Made by a program: the position numbers and the translations under genes. Of a stretch of 64,000 bases of DNA, positions 50,589 to 58,791 are shown one piece after another. The notes beneath the pieces were generated by a model. It saw nothing but the letters and a program-made list of their open reading frames with translations. It was not told the origin of the DNA and did no database searches. This DNA comes from Mesorhizobium sp. WSM4306 (GTDB lineage Bacteria; Pseudomonadota; Alphaproteobacteria; Rhizobiales; Rhizobiaceae). The first letter of the stretch is position 1; each line of letters begins with the position of its first letter. The DNA is taken from assembly GCF_007003975.1 (NCBI RefSeq), contig NZ_VFTC01000008.1:124001-188000 (forward strand), given 5' to 3'.

Positions 50589-50762
50589 TCAGCGCTTCGA
50601 GCGGTCAGCCGCAACCATCCGCGCTTCCCGCAGGATGGATGCGCGATCGTTACCGATCAGCGAAATGATCTCTTGTATCTGCTGCTCGGAGGCCCCGGTT
50701 TCCCGCGCCAAAGCCACGACGGCCTCGGTGCTCGGACCGGACTGTCTTGGTTGCTCCGCCAT
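50589..50762 (-). CDS. DUF3606-like small protein, 57 aa
   Basis: MAEQPRQSGPSTEAVVALAR then ETGASEQQIQEIISLIGNDRASILREAR. The two-helix pattern matches short DUF3606-type proteins of rhizobia. AGGAGG lies 11 nt before the ATG at 50762. Unknown role. Confidence 0.68.
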   Translation of the reverse strand: MAEQPRQSGPSTEAVVALARETGASEQQIQEIISLIGNDRASILREARMVAADRSKR

Positions 50763-50987
50763 GTCTCCAATGCCTCCTGTCGGGGCAGGAGTGCGATGGT
50801 CGCTCCCAAGCGTCAGCGCCCATTGATGTGGCTGACGATGCCGCACTGTACGCTTTCGAACAATCCTTGGCGAGCGATTATATTAGCGACGCCGGAAACG
50901 TCTAATGGAGCGCGGCGAAGCCCGCCTTCCCTTTGCCACGGCCGCGATGCAGCGTGTGCGATTTCGGCGCCGCAACCACTGCCGCTC

Positions 50988-51143
50988 CTAGAACGGCAGG
51001 CGTATCTCATCGATCGCCTTCGACTCTGTCCAGCCAATGTCCTTCTGGATCTCCGTCGGCAACGCATTCAGTGCCCGCACGGTCTTCCTGTGCCTGCTGG
51101 CGCGCGCCAAGGCGGCGCGAATTCTGGTGAGACTTTCAAACAT
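50988..51143 (-). CDS. DUF1127-like small protein, 51 aa
   Basis: MFESLTRIRAALARASRHRK then TVRALNALPTEIQKDIGWTE and SKAIDEIRLPF. The arginine-rich N-terminus plus LxxLPxxxxKDIG is the pattern of short DUF1127 proteins, some of which bind RNA. GGAGGT lies at ideal spacing before the ATG at 51143. Confidence 0.7.
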   Translation of the reverse strand: MFESLTRIRAALARASRHRKTVRALNALPTEIQKDIGWTESKAIDEIRLPF

Positions 51144-51390
51144 CGGTTACCTCCATGCAGCAGCAGAGCGCTGCCTCGGCCCGCTCTTGCACGGCCTCTG
51201 TAACCGATCGATTGCGCGGCAACGGTGAAGCGGTTCACATAGCATGCTCGCCAGAAACATTTGCATGCAAACCAGTTTAGGGAATTGAAGAAGCGCCACG
51301 AAGGGCCGCGCAAGAGTACACGCGTGCAACGATGTCAGACACTTGGCCTGCTGGCCTGAAGTGTCGATTCAGCCGCTGTCGACCAAGCCG

Positions 51391-51492
51391 TTATTCCGGA
51401 GCCAGCGAATCTTCGGATGGGGCTTGCTGGGCGGTCTGTGCAGACAGCCGGCCTTTGCGGACGAGCGTCGGTTTTGAATATGCTTTCTTCAT
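51391..51492 (-). CDS. Putative RiPP precursor peptide, lasso-like leader (second copy)
   Basis: A 33-codon gene: MKKAYSKPTLVRKGRLSAQT then AQQAPSEDSLAPE. It carries the complete lasso leader signature Y5-x2-P8-x-L10-x3-G14-x5-T20. A GGAGGA site precedes the ATG at 51492. It agrees with the peptide at 30443-30544 at 11 of the first 21 residues and has the same length, but the C-terminal halves differ completely, as expected of a conserved leader with a variable core. The likely core QQAPSEDSLAPE is acidic. No cyclase, protease or RRE gene is close; it is divergent from the nucleoside hydrolase. Confidence 0.7.
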   Translation of the reverse strand: MKKAYSKPTLVRKGRLSAQTAQQAPSEDSLAPE

Positions 51493-51667
51493 GCCGACAT
51501 CCTCCGGCCTGGCGTTGGAAATGGCAAGGTCGCTTCCGCAGCCTGGCCAAGCCGCCGGCGTCGGGCAGAGCTGGTTGGCACTACATCTGTTGAGAACCCG
51601 AGCCTTGACGGCGCAAACACGCCAGTCTCTTGTCCCCTCAAGCTCGGCCGACGGAGGAGATATCACC

Positions 51668-52642
51668 ATGGAAAAGATCATCCTGGACTGCGACCCCGGG
51701 CATGACGACGCGATCGCCATTCTGCTGGCGGCGGGCAATCCGAACATCGACCTCCTCGGCATCACCACGGTTTCGGGCAACCACAATGTCGAGAACACCA
51801 CACGCAATGCGCTTTCGGTTTGCACCGCCTATGGCATCAAGGTGCCGGTGGCGAAGGGCTCTCCCGGCCCGCTCCTCATCGATCAGGTGCTGGCCATCGA
51901 GATCCACGGCGAGACCGGGCTCGACGGCCCAGTGCTGCCGCCAGCCTCGTTCGAGGTCGACAAGCGCCATGCCGTCGACTTCATCATCGACACGGTCATG
52001 ACGCATGAGCCGAAGACGGTCACGCTGGTGCCGGTCGGTCCCTACACCAACATCGCGCTTGCCGTGCGCAAGGACCCCCGCATCGTCGAACGGGTCAAGC
52101 GGGTCGTCGCCATGGGCGGCGCCTACACGCGCGGCAACATCACGCCGGCGGCGGAGTTCAACATTTATGGCGATCCGGAGGCCGCCGACGTGGTGTTCCG
52201 CGCCAACTGGGACGTCACCATGGTGGGTCTAGACCTGACGCACCAGGCGCTGGCCACCAAGGAGCTTCAGGACCGGGTGCGCGGAGTCGGCGGCCCGATG
52301 GCCAGGTTCATTCTCGACATCTGGGCGTTCATCGCCACCACGCATGGCGGCCTCTTACAGATCGAGTATCCCGCCATCCATGACGCCTGCTGCGTGGCGG
52401 CCATGATCGACCCGACCGTTTTCACCACCGAGAAGGCCGACATCCGCGTCGAGCTAGCGGGACGGTGGACCAAGGGCATGACGGTCTGCAATTTCGAAAA
52501 AATGGGCGGCATGCACCATTTCGGCGGCACGGCGAGCGAGCAGACGGACTTCCGCCACACCGTGGCGATGAAGCTCGATCATGCGAAGTTTTGCGATCTG
52601 ATCGTGGATGCGCTGGAGCGGCTGGTGAAGGCCAAGGGGTGA
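51668..52642 (+). CDS. Nucleoside hydrolase (inosine-uridine type)
   Basis: A 324-residue enzyme. DCDPGHDDA (Asp7-Asp14) is the Ca2+- and ribose-binding signature of IU-type nucleoside hydrolases; the conserved Asn in FNIYGDPEAADVVF and the His in PAIHDACCVA (Ca2+/general acid region) are present. It cleaves N-glycosidic bonds of ribonucleosides for purine/pyrimidine salvage. GGAGGAG lies before the ATG at 51668. Stands alone. Confidence 0.93.
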   Translation: MEKIILDCDPGHDDAIAILLAAGNPNIDLLGITTVSGNHNVENTTRNALSVCTAYGIKVPVAKGSPGPLLIDQVLAIEIHGETGLDGPVLPPASFEVDKRHAVDFIIDTVMTHEPKTVTLVPVGPYTNIALAVRKDPRIVERVKRVVAMGGAYTRGNITPAAEFNIYGDPEAADVVFRANWDVTMVGLDLTHQALATKELQDRVRGVGGPMARFILDIWAFIATTHGGLLQIEYPAIHDACCVAAMIDPTVFTTEKADIRVELAGRWTKGMTVCNFEKMGGMHHFGGTASEQTDFRHTVAMKLDHAKFCDLIVDALERLVKAKG

Positions 52643-52812
52643 CGCGCCAGGCAACGCTTCAGCCTGCAGCACTCCGAGAAATCTGTTTCTCTGAAGAGGT
52701 CCCCCGAAGAACGAAAATATTAAACTGGCCGCCAGCGTAACGTTTTTTGCCTGCCACCGAAACAACAAGGGGGAGATTCATCCCCGATTGGGAAGAGGTA
52801 GGAGAAAACGTC

Positions 52813-53073
52813 ATGCTAAAATCCATACTTGCAGCAGCTGCTTTGGCTGCGGTCGTCGCTCAACCGGCGTTTGCAGACGATGCAATGATGAAATGCGACG
52901 ACGCATCGATGATGAAGTTGCAGGCTGACATGGACGCCATGACCGGCGACGCCATGAAGAAGGACGCAGCCATGAAGGAAATGGACATGGCAAAGGAAGC
53001 CATGAAGGCCAACAAGGCTGACGATTGCGTGATGCACATGGATATGGCCATGAAGGCAATGAAGAAGGGCTGA
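52813..53073 (+). CDS. Exported methionine-rich protein, 86 aa
   Basis: Signal peptide at 1-21 (cleavage after FAD or AFA), mature part of about 65 residues with 16 Met, two Cys and one His, plus many Lys/Asp (MMKCDDASMMKLQADMDAM). Met-rich periplasmic peptides of this kind often bind Cu(I) or Ag(I), or scavenge oxidants; that is inferred from composition. It has an efficient terminator at 53092-53121 and is monocistronic. Confidence 0.75.
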   Translation: MLKSILAAAALAAVVAQPAFADDAMMKCDDASMMKLQADMDAMTGDAMKKDAAMKEMDMAKEAMKANKADDCVMHMDMAMKAMKKG

Positions 53074-53091
53074 CAGATTAGCCGTCGACGA

Positions 53092-53121
53092 GACGAGGCC
53101 CGTTCGCGGGCCTCGTCGTTT
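53092..53121 (+). terminator. Rho-independent terminator of the Met-rich gene
   Basis: A perfect 11-bp stem GACGAGGCCCG/CGGGCCTCGTC with TTCG loop, followed by GTTT. It may also serve the convergent methyltransferase gene. Confidence 0.8.
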
Positions 53122-53203
53122 GAAGGAGGGCCGCAAGCGCGCCAGACGCCATCACGCAAGCCATGCGCAAGTGCCCGCATCGTCTGCCGCCGAGGAAACC
53201 GGC

Positions 53204-53851
53204 CTATAGCTTCCTGAAAAAGCCGGACAGAATATTCGGACCCGCCTCGCCCGGCCGCAGCCTGATGCCGTCCTCGAATCCATTCAGCGTCACGCACTCG
53301 AAGCTGTGATGCGCCAGCAGCGCCACCAGCGAGTTCCGGTCGAAATGGTGCAAATGCTCGTTGGGCAGGCGCATGCGCCACGTCTCAAACCACGCGTCGC
53401 CATCGGCGCCGAGCTCACGCCAGCGGCAATAGGGCACGGCGATGGCCAGATGGCGGGCCTGAAGGCGGGCGAGAAAACTCAGGTCAGGGATGTGCTCGAG
53501 CACGTCGAACATGGCGACAAGATCCCACGAGCCGGCGAGCGCCTCCTCCCAATCGACAAAGCGCACACCCTTGGGCAGCGGGAACCTGGTGATGTCGCAG
53601 CCGGCACAGTCGGCAACCCCGGTAATCTTCGCGGCCTCGATGAAGGTGCCGGTGCCATAGCCAATCTCCAGCACCGACCGCGGGATCTCACCGGTGATCC
53701 CCAGCACCCAGCCAAGCCGCTGATAGCCGAGCTTGATGGTCCGGTCGCTCAGGTCCTCGTAATAGGACATGTATTGCTTGTCGTATTTGATCGGCGTGAC
53801 GTCGATCTGGTGGATCACGCCAAACCGGTCGATGTCGTAATTGTGCAGCAT
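53204..53851 (-). CDS. Class I SAM-dependent methyltransferase
   Basis: A 215-residue methyltransferase: motif I VLEIGYGTGTF (about 60-70), CDITRFPLP and the post-motif DLVAMFDVLEHIPDL. Substrate unknown. Its first 9 codons plus 65 bp upstream form the left copy of the 92-bp direct repeat. Start at ATG 53851. Confidence 0.88.
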   Translation of the reverse strand: MLHNYDIDRFGVIHQIDVTPIKYDKQYMSYYEDLSDRTIKLGYQRLGWVLGITGEIPRSVLEIGYGTGTFIEAAKITGVADCAGCDITRFPLPKGVRFVDWEEALAGSWDLVAMFDVLEHIPDLSFLARLQARHLAIAVPYCRWRELGADGDAWFETWRMRLPNEHLHHFDRNSLVALLAHHSFECVTLNGFEDGIRLRPGEAGPNILSGFFRKL

Positions 53852-53916
53852 TGGCGTACGGTCCCCTGAGAGTGCGAAGCCTTACATGGTGGAGCTGAAC
53901 GCAAAGTAAGTGGCCA
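53825..53916. repeat. Exact 92-bp direct repeat, left copy
   Basis: Identical over 92 bp to 58587-58678, in the same orientation, 4762 bp apart. It includes the 5' end of the methyltransferase gene and its upstream region. Together with the right copy it brackets a sugar transporter block. Confidence 0.95.
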
Positions 53917-54092
53917 CGGGGTACGCCAAATCCACGGGGCGGCTGTGAAGGTTGCTGTTCGATGGTCAACACGCTCTGGCCCAAACGGCCGCGATGAATG
54001 GGATGCCCTCCCGGATCAGTTTCGGCCTGCGGCCGGACCTCGGAACGGAAGAACTGAATGTCGCATTTGGGGCCGGAAGGGGGCGGTCCGGT

Positions 54093-54300
54093 TTAGGGCG
54101 GATTCAGGGATAGCTGCCATTCAACTCCCGACCTCATTACGGTCGAAACGGTGTGGCCTTCTGTCAGCTTGATGTCATTGTCCTTGAGGGTTCCTCTGTT
54201 GGCTTGGCAACTCTCCACGTGTCGGCAACCGACGATCGCCACTGTTGTCCAGAGCGCTAATGATATCGTCAGCGAATTTCAGTTCACGCTTCTCTTCCAT
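54093..54300 (-). pseudogene. Frameshifted small lipoprotein
   Basis: A start MEEKRE with basic residues is followed, after a frame change, by LTISLALWTTVAIVGC, a lipoprotein signal with lipobox AIVGC, and then a mature tail ending LTEGHTVSTVMRSGVEWQLS. The total is 208 bp, one over a multiple of three, fitting one indel near 54280. In the unbroken frame the peptide is not lipoprotein-like. Low confidence. Confidence 0.35.
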
Positions 54301-54485
54301 GAGGACTCCCTGCTCCATTATGGCAATTGATGTAGGGCCTAGCGGCTTCTCGTGTGCCGTTGCTGAGGAAGATTGCCATCTTATAAGGCGGATCTAATAA
54401 CCATTGTGTTGAATGCGTTTCGCTGATTAGCTGCCTTGCATAACACCGGGACAAGGTTGGCAAATGTTGCCCGGGGAGGACCGCG

Positions 54486-55226
54486 ATGCCGGTGCTTGAA
54501 GTTCGCCGCGTTTCCAAGAACTTTGGAGCCATCCAGGCCCTGACCGACGTCAGCTTCCAGGTAGAGCGGGGCGAAGTCGTGGGTCTCATGGGGGACAATG
54601 GCGCCGGCAAGTCGACGATAGTCAAGACGGTGGCCGGGAACTTCCCGCCGAACGACGGCGAAATCGTCGTGGACGGCGAGGTTTGTCACTTCCACAAACC
54701 CGTCGAGGCCCGCGCCAAGGGAATCGAAGTCGTCTATCAGGACCTGGCGCTCGCCGATAATCTGACGGCCGCGCAGAACGTCTTTCTTGGCCGCGAGATC
54801 AAGAAGGGCTTCTGGCCGATCAGGGTGCTCAACAAGCAGGCGATGATCGACCGCTCGGCAGCGCTGTTCGAGGAACTCAAATCGGAAACCCGGCCGCGCG
54901 ACCTGGTCAGGAAGATGTCGGGTGGGCAGCGCCAGGCGGTAGCCATCGCGCGAACCCGGCTTTCGAACGCGAAGCTGGTGTTGATGGACGAACCGACCGC
55001 CGCCATCTCCGTACGCCAGGTGGCGGAAGTGCTCGAATTGATCCGACGCCTTAAGGCGCAAGGGGTCGGGGTCATGTTGATCAGCCACCGCATGCCTGAC
55101 GTTTTCGCCGTCGCAGATCGTATCATCGTGCTGAGACGAGGTTCGAAGGTTGCCGACAGGCAGGTCGACAACACCTCGCCCGAGGAAATCACCGGACTGA
55201 TAACGGGGGCCATCCGTGGCGAATAG
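54486..55226 (+). CDS. Sugar ABC transporter ATPase (FrcA-like)
   Basis: A 246-residue ATPase with Walker A GDNGAGKST (about 36-44), signature MSGGQRQ and Walker B LVLMDEPTAAIS. It is a single-domain ATPase, as in the FrcA-type CUT2 sugar systems, rather than the double-domain RbsA form. First gene of a three-gene transporter operon; the permease gene overlaps its stop. Confidence 0.9.
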   Translation: MPVLEVRRVSKNFGAIQALTDVSFQVERGEVVGLMGDNGAGKSTIVKTVAGNFPPNDGEIVVDGEVCHFHKPVEARAKGIEVVYQDLALADNLTAAQNVFLGREIKKGFWPIRVLNKQAMIDRSAALFEELKSETRPRDLVRKMSGGQRQAVAIARTRLSNAKLVLMDEPTAAISVRQVAEVLELIRRLKAQGVGVMLISHRMPDVFAVADRIIVLRRGSKVADRQVDNTSPEEITGLITGAIRGE

Positions 55227-56343
55227 TGCTCGGCAGTCGGTTAGTGTCAGGGAGTCGCTCGGGGAAAAAGTCGGGCCGGCCATGGCGGACTTCGTCCCGA
55301 CCAAAGAAAAGACGGCGCTGCAGCATGTGGTTTCAAGTCAGCCATTCTGGGTGACGATCGCGCTCATTGCCCTCGTCATGTTGATGACAGCCATGGAGCC
55401 GAGCTTCGGCACCTCCGAAAACGTCGCCAACGTCACGCGCAACTTCGCACCTTTCGGCCTCATGGCGCTCGGAATGACGGTGGTGATCATCACCGGTGGC
55501 ATCGATCTGTCGGTCGGCTCGATCATGGGCCTGGTGGCAATCGTCGCCGGCCTGTTCCTGACCTGGCACTATCCCTGGTACGTCGCCTTCGCCATCGGCC
55601 TTTTCTCGGGTCTGGCCTGCGGCGCGGTCAACGGGTTCTTTGTTGCTTATGTCGGAATGCCGTCCTTTGTGGTCACCCTCGGCATGCTGTCCGTGGCGCG
55701 TTCGCTGGCGGTCGTGTTCTCGGCCAACCAGATGCTCTACCAGTTCGGGCCCGATGCTCCGATCGTGAAGGCGATCGGCCAGGCGAGATGGCCGCTGCAT
55801 GGGCCGCAGGACTGGGCACCCCACTGGATACCGGGACTGTCATCGCAGTTCTGGACCATGGTGATTCTGGCCCTGATCGTCGGCTTCGTGTTCAATTTCA
55901 CTGCCTGGGCCCGGCATCTCTTCGCCATCGGCGGCAATGAGGAGGCCGCCCGGCTTACCGGCGTGCCGGTCGACTGGATCAAATTCCAGGCCTATGTCTT
56001 CTCGGCTTTCACCGCCTCGCTCGCCTCGCTGCTGCTGCTCGGCTACAACGGCTCGGCCATCAACGCCATGGGCCAGGGCTATGAGCTGCGCGTGATCGCC
56101 GCGACAGTCATTGGCGGAGCCAGCCTCATGGGCGGCGCCGGTACGGCGTTCGGCGCGATAATCGGTTCGGCCTTCCTCGAGGTGATCAGGAATGCACTCC
56201 TGATGGCCGGCATCGATTCAAATTGGCAGGGTGCCTTCGTGGGCGCCTTCATCGTTCTTGCGGTTCTTTTGGGCATGCAAACCGGCGGCAGATCGATGCT
56301 CGCAGCGTCGCTGGCAGCCTTGATGCCCAAACGTAGCCGCTAG
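55216..56343 (+). CDS. Sugar ABC transporter permease, CUT2 type
   Basis: A 375-residue permease with about ten helices and the RbsC-like GMTVVIITGGIDLSVGSIMG and NFTAWARHLFAIGGNEEAARLTGVPVD segments. GTG start at 55216 overlaps the ATPase gene by 11 bp; an ATG at 55282 would shorten it. It forms the channel for a monosaccharide. Confidence 0.9.
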   Translation: MANSARQSVSVRESLGEKVGPAMADFVPTKEKTALQHVVSSQPFWVTIALIALVMLMTAMEPSFGTSENVANVTRNFAPFGLMALGMTVVIITGGIDLSVGSIMGLVAIVAGLFLTWHYPWYVAFAIGLFSGLACGAVNGFFVAYVGMPSFVVTLGMLSVARSLAVVFSANQMLYQFGPDAPIVKAIGQARWPLHGPQDWAPHWIPGLSSQFWTMVILALIVGFVFNFTAWARHLFAIGGNEEAARLTGVPVDWIKFQAYVFSAFTASLASLLLLGYNGSAINAMGQGYELRVIAATVIGGASLMGGAGTAFGAIIGSAFLEVIRNALLMAGIDSNWQGAFVGAFIVLAVLLGMQTGGRSMLAASLAALMPKRSR

Positions 56344-56394
56344 AAACCCGCCGGCGGGAGGCCTGCGGGGTCACACCAAGGAGGAGAACGTCCC

Positions 56395-57399
56395 ATGAAA
56401 AAACATCTGCTGACGGCGGCCGTGGCGCTTGGCGCAATGGTGCTCGCCGTTTCCGGTGCCCAGGCGAAATATACCTTCGCCCTGGTGCCTAAGAACATGA
56501 ACAATCCTTTCTTCGACCAGGCACGCGACGGCTGCAAGAAAGCCGAAGCCGAATCGAATGGGGCCTTGGAGTGCATGTATATTGGTCCCGGCGAGCATGG
56601 CGGCGGCGACGAGCAGGTACAGATCGTTCAGGACCTCGTTGCCAAGAAGGTGGACGGCATCGCCGTGTCACCATCGAACGCCGCGGCGATGGCAGTCGCG
56701 CTGCAGGCTGCCAAGGAAGCCGGGATCCCGGTCCTCACCTGGGATTCCGACCTCCTGCCCGAGAACAAGGACCTTCGCGCCGCCTATATCGGTACCCACA
56801 ATTATGAGATCGGCTTGAACCTTGCGAAGCTGGCCATGCAGATCAAGCCCAAAGGCGGCACGATCTGCATCCAGTCGGGCGGCGCGGCGGCGGCCAACCA
56901 CAATGAGCGCATGCAGGGCATTCGCGATACGCTTTCGGGCACCAAATCGGCAGCCTCGCCCGGGGACCGGCTGACGGGCCAGAATGGCTGGACCGAAATT
57001 GAAGGCTGTCCACTCTATACCAACGATGATTTCCCGCTTTCGGTGCAGCAATTCGAGGACATCATGGGGAAAAACCCGAACCTCGACGCATTCATCCCAA
57101 CCGGTGGCTTCCCGCAATTCATCCCAGATGCCAACCGAGCTGCGGTAGCCCCGTATAAGGACAAGATCGCCTCGAAGGCCCTGGCCCTCGTCGTCGCCGA
57201 CACGCTTCCCGTGCAGATCGATCAGATGAAGGAAGGTCTCTCCCTTGGCCAGGTCGGCCAGCGGCCGTTCGAAATGGGCTACAAGACGATGATGGCATTG
57301 AAGGACATGAAGGACGGCAAGGCTCCGCCGGCTGACCCGACCTACACCGGCCTCGACGTCTGCACTCCGGAGACGGCGGATACCTGCGTCGCCAAATAG
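56395..57399 (+). CDS. Sugar-binding periplasmic protein, CUT2 type
   Basis: A 334-residue periplasmic-binding protein: signal peptide 1-24, then YTFALVPKNMNNPFFDQARDGCKKA and the LacI-fold, with VDGIAVSPSNAAAM. It carries a cysteine pair near its end (CTPETADTC). It delivers a sugar or sugar acid to the permease. Third gene of the operon; a strong hairpin follows before the SDR. Confidence 0.88.
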   Translation: MKKHLLTAAVALGAMVLAVSGAQAKYTFALVPKNMNNPFFDQARDGCKKAEAESNGALECMYIGPGEHGGGDEQVQIVQDLVAKKVDGIAVSPSNAAAMAVALQAAKEAGIPVLTWDSDLLPENKDLRAAYIGTHNYEIGLNLAKLAMQIKPKGGTICIQSGGAAAANHNERMQGIRDTLSGTKSAASPGDRLTGQNGWTEIEGCPLYTNDDFPLSVQQFEDIMGKNPNLDAFIPTGGFPQFIPDANRAAVAPYKDKIASKALALVVADTLPVQIDQMKEGLSLGQVGQRPFEMGYKTMMALKDMKDGKAPPADPTYTGLDVCTPETADTCVAK

Positions 57400-57435
57400 T
57401 GCTTTTGGGCGCGAGGAAACTCCCGCCCTTTCGTT

Positions 57436-57478
57436 GGAGCGAGATGGGGTTAGATTTGAAGCATTCTCATCTCGCTCC
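57436..57478. repeat. Intergenic inverted repeat (perfect 11-bp arms)
   Basis: GGAGCGAGATG and CATCTCGCTCC separated by 21 bp, located 37 bp after the binding-protein stop and 11 bp before the SDR start. It could be a processing or attenuation hairpin giving more transporter than SDR mRNA, or an operator. Confidence 0.6.
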
Positions 57479-57489
57479 AGGGGGCTTCA

Positions 57490-58239
57490 ATGTCGGAATT
57501 ATTCTCGCTCAAGGGCCGTGTCGCATTGGTCACGGGTGCTTCGCGCGGCCTCGGCTTCGCCATGGCCAAGGCACTTGCGGAAAACGGTGCGACGGTAATC
57601 GTCAACGCCCGCGGCATGGACGCCCTCTCCGCGGCGGCGGAACGGATCGGGGCCGAAGCCTTGCCTTTCGACGTTGCCGACGCGGCGATCTCAAGGGCGG
57701 CGCTTGAGGGGATCGTCGAACGCCATGGCCGCCTCGATATTCTGATCAACAACGCTGGCATCCAGCATCGCAAGCCGTTGGTCGAATGGGAGGACGACGA
57801 TTTCGACCGTGTGATTGCCGTCAATCTTTCGGCCTGCTTCCGCATGATCCGCGACGCGGTGCGCCTGATGTTGCCAAACAAATTCGGGCGTATAATAAAC
57901 ACCGGATCGGTTGCGGCGATCCTTGGCCGTCCCACCATTCACGCCTATGTGGCGGCAAAGGCGGGCCTGCATGGACTGACGCGCTCCACTGCCGCTGAGA
58001 TGGGGCGTCACGGCATCACCATCAACGCGATCGCCCCTGGCTATTTCGCCACCGAGCTCAATACCGCGCTCATTAACGACGAGGCCTTTACCAAATGGGT
58101 TGAGGCGCGAACCCCTGCTGGCCGCTGGGCTCAACCTGAGGAACTCAGCGGAGCCGTGGTGTTTCTCGCGTCCGACGCTGCCGCCTACGTCAACGGACAT
58201 GTTTTGGCGGTCGACGGGGGTCTATCGGTCTCCCTCTGA
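57490..58239 (+). CDS. SDR family dehydrogenase, gluconate 5-dehydrogenase-like
   Basis: A 249-residue short-chain dehydrogenase: GASRGLG (about 16-22), NNAG, and active-site Ser and Tyr-x3-Lys in HAYVAAKAGLHGLT. FRMIRDAVRLMLPNKFGRII is typical of the gluconate 5-dehydrogenase group. Following a sugar transporter, it probably oxidises the imported sugar or sugar acid. Start at ATG 57490. Confidence 0.87.
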   Translation: MSELFSLKGRVALVTGASRGLGFAMAKALAENGATVIVNARGMDALSAAAERIGAEALPFDVADAAISRAALEGIVERHGRLDILINNAGIQHRKPLVEWEDDDFDRVIAVNLSACFRMIRDAVRLMLPNKFGRIINTGSVAAILGRPTIHAYVAAKAGLHGLTRSTAAEMGRHGITINAIAPGYFATELNTALINDEAFTKWVEARTPAGRWAQPEELSGAVVFLASDAAAYVNGHVLAVDGGLSVSL

Positions 58240-58586
58240 CTGCGAACTGCCTTTAACGGAATGGCAGCCAGGCAACAAATGGCTGATTTCCTTGTGAAAG
58301 CATTGGGGGGCGAACCCATATGCATTTCGACCCATTGTATTGCGCGACGGACCGCAGCGGAGAGCTTTCAGGCAGGGCCGGATCGCAATCTGAACGTCGC
58401 GAACGCGGCGCATTGCCGCCCTGCAGTATTTTGGGCCGCAAGCGGGCGGGCAGCTTGGGGGACGCGGCAACCTTAATGGACAGTCCGCAGCTCATGCGAA
58501 CATTCGAAACCATGATGTTTGGCCAGCTTGAGACGCAATGGGCTCCAGTGTCGGCACTACCAACCGGTAAATCAGGCCGGGAGCCG
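58240..58586. other. Intergenic, no gene recognised
   Basis: About 350 bp between the SDR gene and the right copy of the 92-bp repeat. No protein-like frame is convincing. Confidence 0.4.
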
Positions 58587-58678
58587 CCGGTCGATGTCGT
58601 AATTGTGCAGCATTGGCGTACGGTCCCCTGAGAGTGCGAAGCCTTACATGGTGGAGCTGAACGCAAAGTAAGTGGCCA
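58587..58678. repeat. Exact 92-bp direct repeat, right copy
   Basis: Identical to 53825-53916. Here the methyltransferase start codon copy has no gene attached, so this is the partial, duplicated copy; the complete gene belongs to the left one. Confidence 0.95.
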
Positions 58679-58791
58679 GGGGGTATGGTTGCTTTGACCG
58701 CTGCCCCAGGGGCCGAGCATGCTCGCAATCAAAGAAGTACTAGAATACGCTCGTCGGCGAAGCTTTGACTAGGGAGGCGGGACACCCGCAT

